Assembly (NCBI RefSeq): GCF_000712135.1
Contig: NZ_JOOE01000002.1
Coordinates: 248,001 to 312,000, forward strand
Direction of reading: 5' to 3'
Source of the DNA: Sphingomonas sp. UNC305MFCol5.2
Lineage (GTDB): Bacteria; Pseudomonadota; Alphaproteobacteria; Sphingomonadales; Sphingomonadaceae
Length of the DNA stretch: 64,000 nucleotides
Part shown: piece by piece, positions 61,109 to 64,000 of the stretch
Layout: each line of letters begins with the position of its first letter
Position numbering within the stretch: the stretch's first letter is position 1
The notes under the pieces: model-generated
Told to the model about the DNA's origin: nothing
Seen by the model: the letters and a program-made list of their open reading frames with translations, nothing else
The model's database searches: none
Position numbers and translations under genes: made by a program

Positions 61109-62572
61109 ATGGATCGTAGCGAAGGACCCGCCGTCCGGCGGCGTGACGTTCTCGGCGGACTTGCTGCGGGTACCGCGCTCGCGACCGCACTCGACGCCAA
61201 TGCGGCAGGCGTCGCCGCGGACAAGCGCAAGCGCTATGTCTCGGTGGGTGTCGGCAGTCGCAATCGCATGTACCAGGAAGCCTTGTGGGGGCCGCACAAG
61301 GCGCATGGCGAGCTGATCGCCGCCTGCGACACCAATCCCGGGCGCCTCGATTATGTCGCGCAACAGGCGATCAGGGCCGGCGCCAAGCCGCCCAAGCCGT
61401 ACCTCGCCGCCGATTTCGACAAGATGCTGCGCGAGCTCAAGCCCGACGCGGTGATCGTCACCACCCCCGACGCCTTCCACGACGATTATGTCGTCCGCAC
61501 GCTCGATGCCGGCTGCGACGTCATCACCGAAAAGCCTATGACCACCACGGCCGAAAAGGCACAACGCATCCTCGATGCGGTCAAACGCAGCGGCCGGCAC
61601 ATCCGGGTGACCTTCAATTATCGCTACTCGCCGTTCCGCAGCCAGGTGAAGGAGCTGTTGATGTCGGGCGAGATCGGCGATGTGCTGTCGGTCGATTTCC
61701 AGTGGCTGCTCAACACCGTCCACGGCGCCGATTATTTCCGGCGCTGGCATTCGAACAAGGCCATTTCGGGCGGGCTGATGGTGCACAAGGCGACGCACCA
61801 TTTCGATCTGGTCAACTGGTGGCTCTCGGACCTGCCGGTGAGCGTCGACGCCACCGGCAAGCGCGAATTCTACACCCCCGAAATGGCGCGCCGTTTCGGG
61901 CTGGATGGGCCGCACCAGCGCTGCCACACCTGTCCGGAAAAGGCCGAATGCAGCTTCTTCTTCGACATGGCCGCCGATCCGGGATTGAAGGCGCTCTATC
62001 TCGATAACGAGAAATATGACGGCTATTTCCGCGACCAGTGCGTCTGGCGCCCCGAGATCAACATCGAGGACACGATGAACGTGATCGTCGGCTATTCGGG
62101 CGGGACGACGCTCAGCTACAGCCTCAATGCGTTCAATGCGTGGGAGGGCTATCACATCGCCTTCAACGGCACGAAAGGCCGCCTCGAGCACAGCCTGGTC
62201 GAACAGGCGGGAGTCGCCGGCGCGAGCAATCAGGACGAAGGCGACCGGATCAAGACTCGAATCGTGCCGATGCGCGGCAATCCCCGCGACATCGTCCCCG
62301 CGACCGGCGCGGGCGGACATGGCGGCGGCGACGCGGTGATGCTCGCCGATATCTTCGATCCGAACGCACCGAAGGACCCGCTGCTGCGCTCGGCGGACGA
62401 GCGCGGCGGCGCCGCGTCGATCCTGATCGGAATCGCCGCCAATCGCTGTTTCGAGACGGGCAAGCCGGTGAAAATCGGCGAGCTGGTGACGGGGCTCGAC
62501 TGGCCGGATTATCCGAAGATGCCGGGGCACAAGGATCCCGTGGCGCAGCCGCCACGGATGCAACGGGCCTAG
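61109..62572 (+). CDS. Tat-exported Gfo/Idh/MocA oxidoreductase
   Basis: The 487-residue protein has a twin-arginine signal (VRRRDVLGGLAAGTALATAL), a Rossmann domain (KRYVSVGVGSRNRMYQEALW), VTTPDAFHDDYVVRTLDAGC and the catalytic EKP motif (ITEKPMTTTAEKAQ). KATHHFDLVNWWLSDLP follows. A Cys cluster (RCHTCPEKAECSFFF) in the C-terminal domain is unusual for the family and might bind metal. Probable periplasmic sugar oxidoreductase. AGGAGAGG lies upstream of the ATG; it is probably cotranscribed with lldD. Confidence 0.9.
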   Translation: MDRSEGPAVRRRDVLGGLAAGTALATALDANAAGVAADKRKRYVSVGVGSRNRMYQEALWGPHKAHGELIAACDTNPGRLDYVAQQAIRAGAKPPKPYLAADFDKMLRELKPDAVIVTTPDAFHDDYVVRTLDAGCDVITEKPMTTTAEKAQRILDAVKRSGRHIRVTFNYRYSPFRSQVKELLMSGEIGDVLSVDFQWLLNTVHGADYFRRWHSNKAISGGLMVHKATHHFDLVNWWLSDLPVSVDATGKREFYTPEMARRFGLDGPHQRCHTCPEKAECSFFFDMAADPGLKALYLDNEKYDGYFRDQCVWRPEINIEDTMNVIVGYSGGTTLSYSLNAFNAWEGYHIAFNGTKGRLEHSLVEQAGVAGASNQDEGDRIKTRIVPMRGNPRDIVPATGAGGHGGGDAVMLADIFDPNAPKDPLLRSADERGGAASILIGIAANRCFETGKPVKIGELVTGLDWPDYPKMPGHKDPVAQPPRMQRA

Positions 62573-63182
62573 GTTAGGCTTGGGCTGACCAGCCTGCGCA
62601 TATGTCGTCACCCGCGAAGGCGGAGGGGAGGTGACGGTTCTTCATATGGCAGCCGCCATCACCTCCCCGGCCCGGCGCAGCCGATGGCCTCAGGGTGGGA
62701 AGGATCGTCTGGAACCACACCGGGATTTCCCCGCCGAGGCTGGAAAGTCCGCGCCAAGGAATCCGCCCGCTGCCCTAGATTGTCCCGTTACGGGGATTCT
62801 CCGTACTGGCCGCGAGACGCATTCAGGAGTATGCAGGTTAGGCTCCGGAGGGTTCCCCCCTAAGGGGTGCGGTCGGGCGGCGTTTAACTCCCTTTTCCGC
62901 CGCCCGGCCGTCCTTCGGCAGCCGACAAGCCCGTCCCGCATTGGCATGAAACTCCGCGTCCCGGACACTTCACCGGCGCGCGGTCGTGCGATTTCCAGCC
63001 ATTCGCCGTAGCTTGCGGCAAGATCAACGGTCGACCAGTCGACTCCGCCCGAACGCTCGCCCATGCATCGGCGATCATCACAGTTTCGGTAATTCGCCTC
63101 GAACATCAGTAAGGCGCTGTCGAGTCGATCGCCCGTTTCTGCGAGTCGAAATGATCCCAGTCGGGCCTTGGCGCATGACGGA
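62573..63182. other. 610-bp gap without a recognisable gene
   Basis: The gap separates the convergent Gfo/Idh and transporter genes. It contains an inverted repeat (GGGGAGGTGACGG at 62625-62637 with its near-complement at 62656-62668) that could end the Gfo/Idh transcript. Open frames in this stretch have arginine/proline-rich translations with no family resemblance and no ribosome site, so none is called. Confidence 0.6.
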
Positions 63183-64000
63183 TCACATCCGCAGCGTCCT
63201 CGCCCGCAATGCGAACGCCATGACGACGAGGAAGCAGGTGGCCGGCACCAGCATCGCCCATAGGATCGAACCGCTCGTATCCGAGACATAGCCCATCGCC
63301 GCGGTCAGGACCGCCCCTCCGATGATCGCCATCACGAGCAAGGCCGCCGCCGATTTGGTGCGCGGCCCCAGCCCCGCCACCGATTCGGCGAAGATCGTCG
63401 GAAACATGATCGACATGAAGAAGCTGGTCGCGACGAGCGCCATGGTCCCGACGGTACCGCCCAGCGCAGTGGCGACGACGCACAAAAATGCCGAAATGCC
63501 GGCAAAGCCCGCGAGCAACGGCAGCGCCGCGATCCGGCCCATCAGCATGACACCGGTGAAGCGCCCGAGCATGAACAGCGCCAGCGAGATTGTGAGATAG
63601 CTGGCGGCGAGGTGCTCGTGGGTCCCCGGCACCGCGACCTGCGCATAGCGGATCAGATAGCTCCAGACCCCGACCTGCGCGCCCACATAGAAGAATTGCG
63701 CGACGACCCCGAACAGCAGCCGGCGTTCGCGCAGCAGCGAACGGAAATCCTCGAGTGCGCCGACGCCCTCGTCGACGTCGCTTTCGGTCGCCACGGGGGG
63801 AAATCGGACGACACGAATCAATATCGCCCAACCGATCACGATGAGGCCGATGATGAGATAGGGAACCTGTACCGAGGACGCCTCGCTCGCACGCCAGGCC
63901 GCCAGCGCGGCCGGCGCCATCGCCTGCTGCTGCTCGGGGGAGACCGTGACGCCCGACAGGATGAACTGGCTGCCGAGCACGACGCCGGTGATCGACCCCA
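63183..64000 (-). CDS. FucP-like sugar MFS transporter, C-terminal part
   Basis: The minus-strand frame is open to the window edge, giving the last 272 codons of a sugar:H+ symporter of the FHS (L-fucose permease) family. Visible parts are GVVLGSQFILSGV, an internal cytoplasmic loop, and six helices including VGAQVGVWSYLIRYAQVAVP, SLALFMLGRFTGVMLMGRI and ATSFFMSIMFPTIFAESVAG. The 5' part lies beyond the window. It would import the sugars released by the upstream hydrolases. Confidence 0.9.
   Translation of the reverse strand, partial: GSITGVVLGSQFILSGVTVSPEQQQAMAPAALAAWRASEASSVQVPYLIIGLIVIGWAILIRVVRFPPVATESDVDEGVGALEDFRSLLRERRLLFGVVAQFFYVGAQVGVWSYLIRYAQVAVPGTHEHLAASYLTISLALFMLGRFTGVMLMGRIAALPLLAGFAGISAFLCVVATALGGTVGTMALVATSFFMSIMFPTIFAESVAGLGPRTKSAAALLVMAIIGGAVLTAAMGYVSDTSGSILWAMLVPATCFLVVMAFALRARTLRM

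Noticed and set aside
62690..63289. 199-codon open frame in the gap before the transporter
   Set aside because: Low-complexity Arg/Ser/Gly composition, no ribosome site, overlaps the 3' end of the transporter gene in antisense of no coding character.

Overview
The window is high-GC DNA read as a chromosomal segment of an alphaproteobacterium of the Sphingomonadaceae (Sphingomonas-like). The grounds are the sphingomonad-style palindromic repeats between genes, the Psp operon layout, the Caulobacter/Sphingomonas-type cluster of TonB receptor, SapC, cupin_8 and tryptophan halogenase, and the abundance of Tat-exported Gfo/Idh/MocA oxidoreductases. No rRNA, tRNA, CRISPR array, transposase or phage gene was seen. 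The only structural RNA recognised is RNase P RNA (rnpB).

Layout. 1-7 kb: the start of ffh, a GGDEF/EAL protein, a DUF924 protein, an mtaB-ftsY-yciB run, sodB and a PuuD-like membrane protein. 7.3-12 kb: divergent pspF and a long psp operon preceded by a sigma-54 promoter; after pspA-pspB-pspC come seven small membrane proteins, five of which share one C-terminal coiled-coil signature. 12-15 kb: sufE, a thioredoxin-like ferredoxin, a J-domain protein, rnpB, a YbjQ-like protein and an AmpD-like amidase. 15-20.2 kb: cheA-cheW-cheY-cheB-cheR on the minus strand. 20.4-30.3 kb: a potassium block, kdpFABC-kdpDE with a 27-aa leader gene, then convergent kup. 30.4-44.7 kb: mixed housekeeping and envelope genes, including an aminotransferase, two L,D-transpeptidases, GH39, a cold-shock protein, pncC-nadE, a hybrid histidine kinase, a sugar-type oxidoreductase, a DoxX-like protein and a CadC-like regulator. 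44.9-64 kb: a carbohydrate region, with an SGNH-GH97-cupin-Gfo-Gfo operon, an L,D-transpeptidase plus lipoprotein, a TonB receptor-SapC-cupin_8-halogenase operon, lldD with a Tat-exported Gfo/Idh protein, and a partial FucP-like transporter.

How the parts relate. FtsY and Ffh are the two protein partners of co-translational membrane targeting. PspF with the sigma-54 promoter should switch on the whole Psp array under membrane stress. Kdp and Kup are high- and low-affinity potassium uptake. The 45-64 kb region looks like a polysaccharide-utilisation island in which outer-membrane import, periplasmic hydrolysis, sugar oxidation and inner-membrane uptake are encoded close together. The GH39 gene and lldD carry near-identical 17-bp palindromes upstream, which suggests a shared regulator.

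The strongest candidates for undescribed biology are the expanded Psp operon, the TonB receptor/SapC/cupin_8/halogenase set, and the shared palindromic operators.
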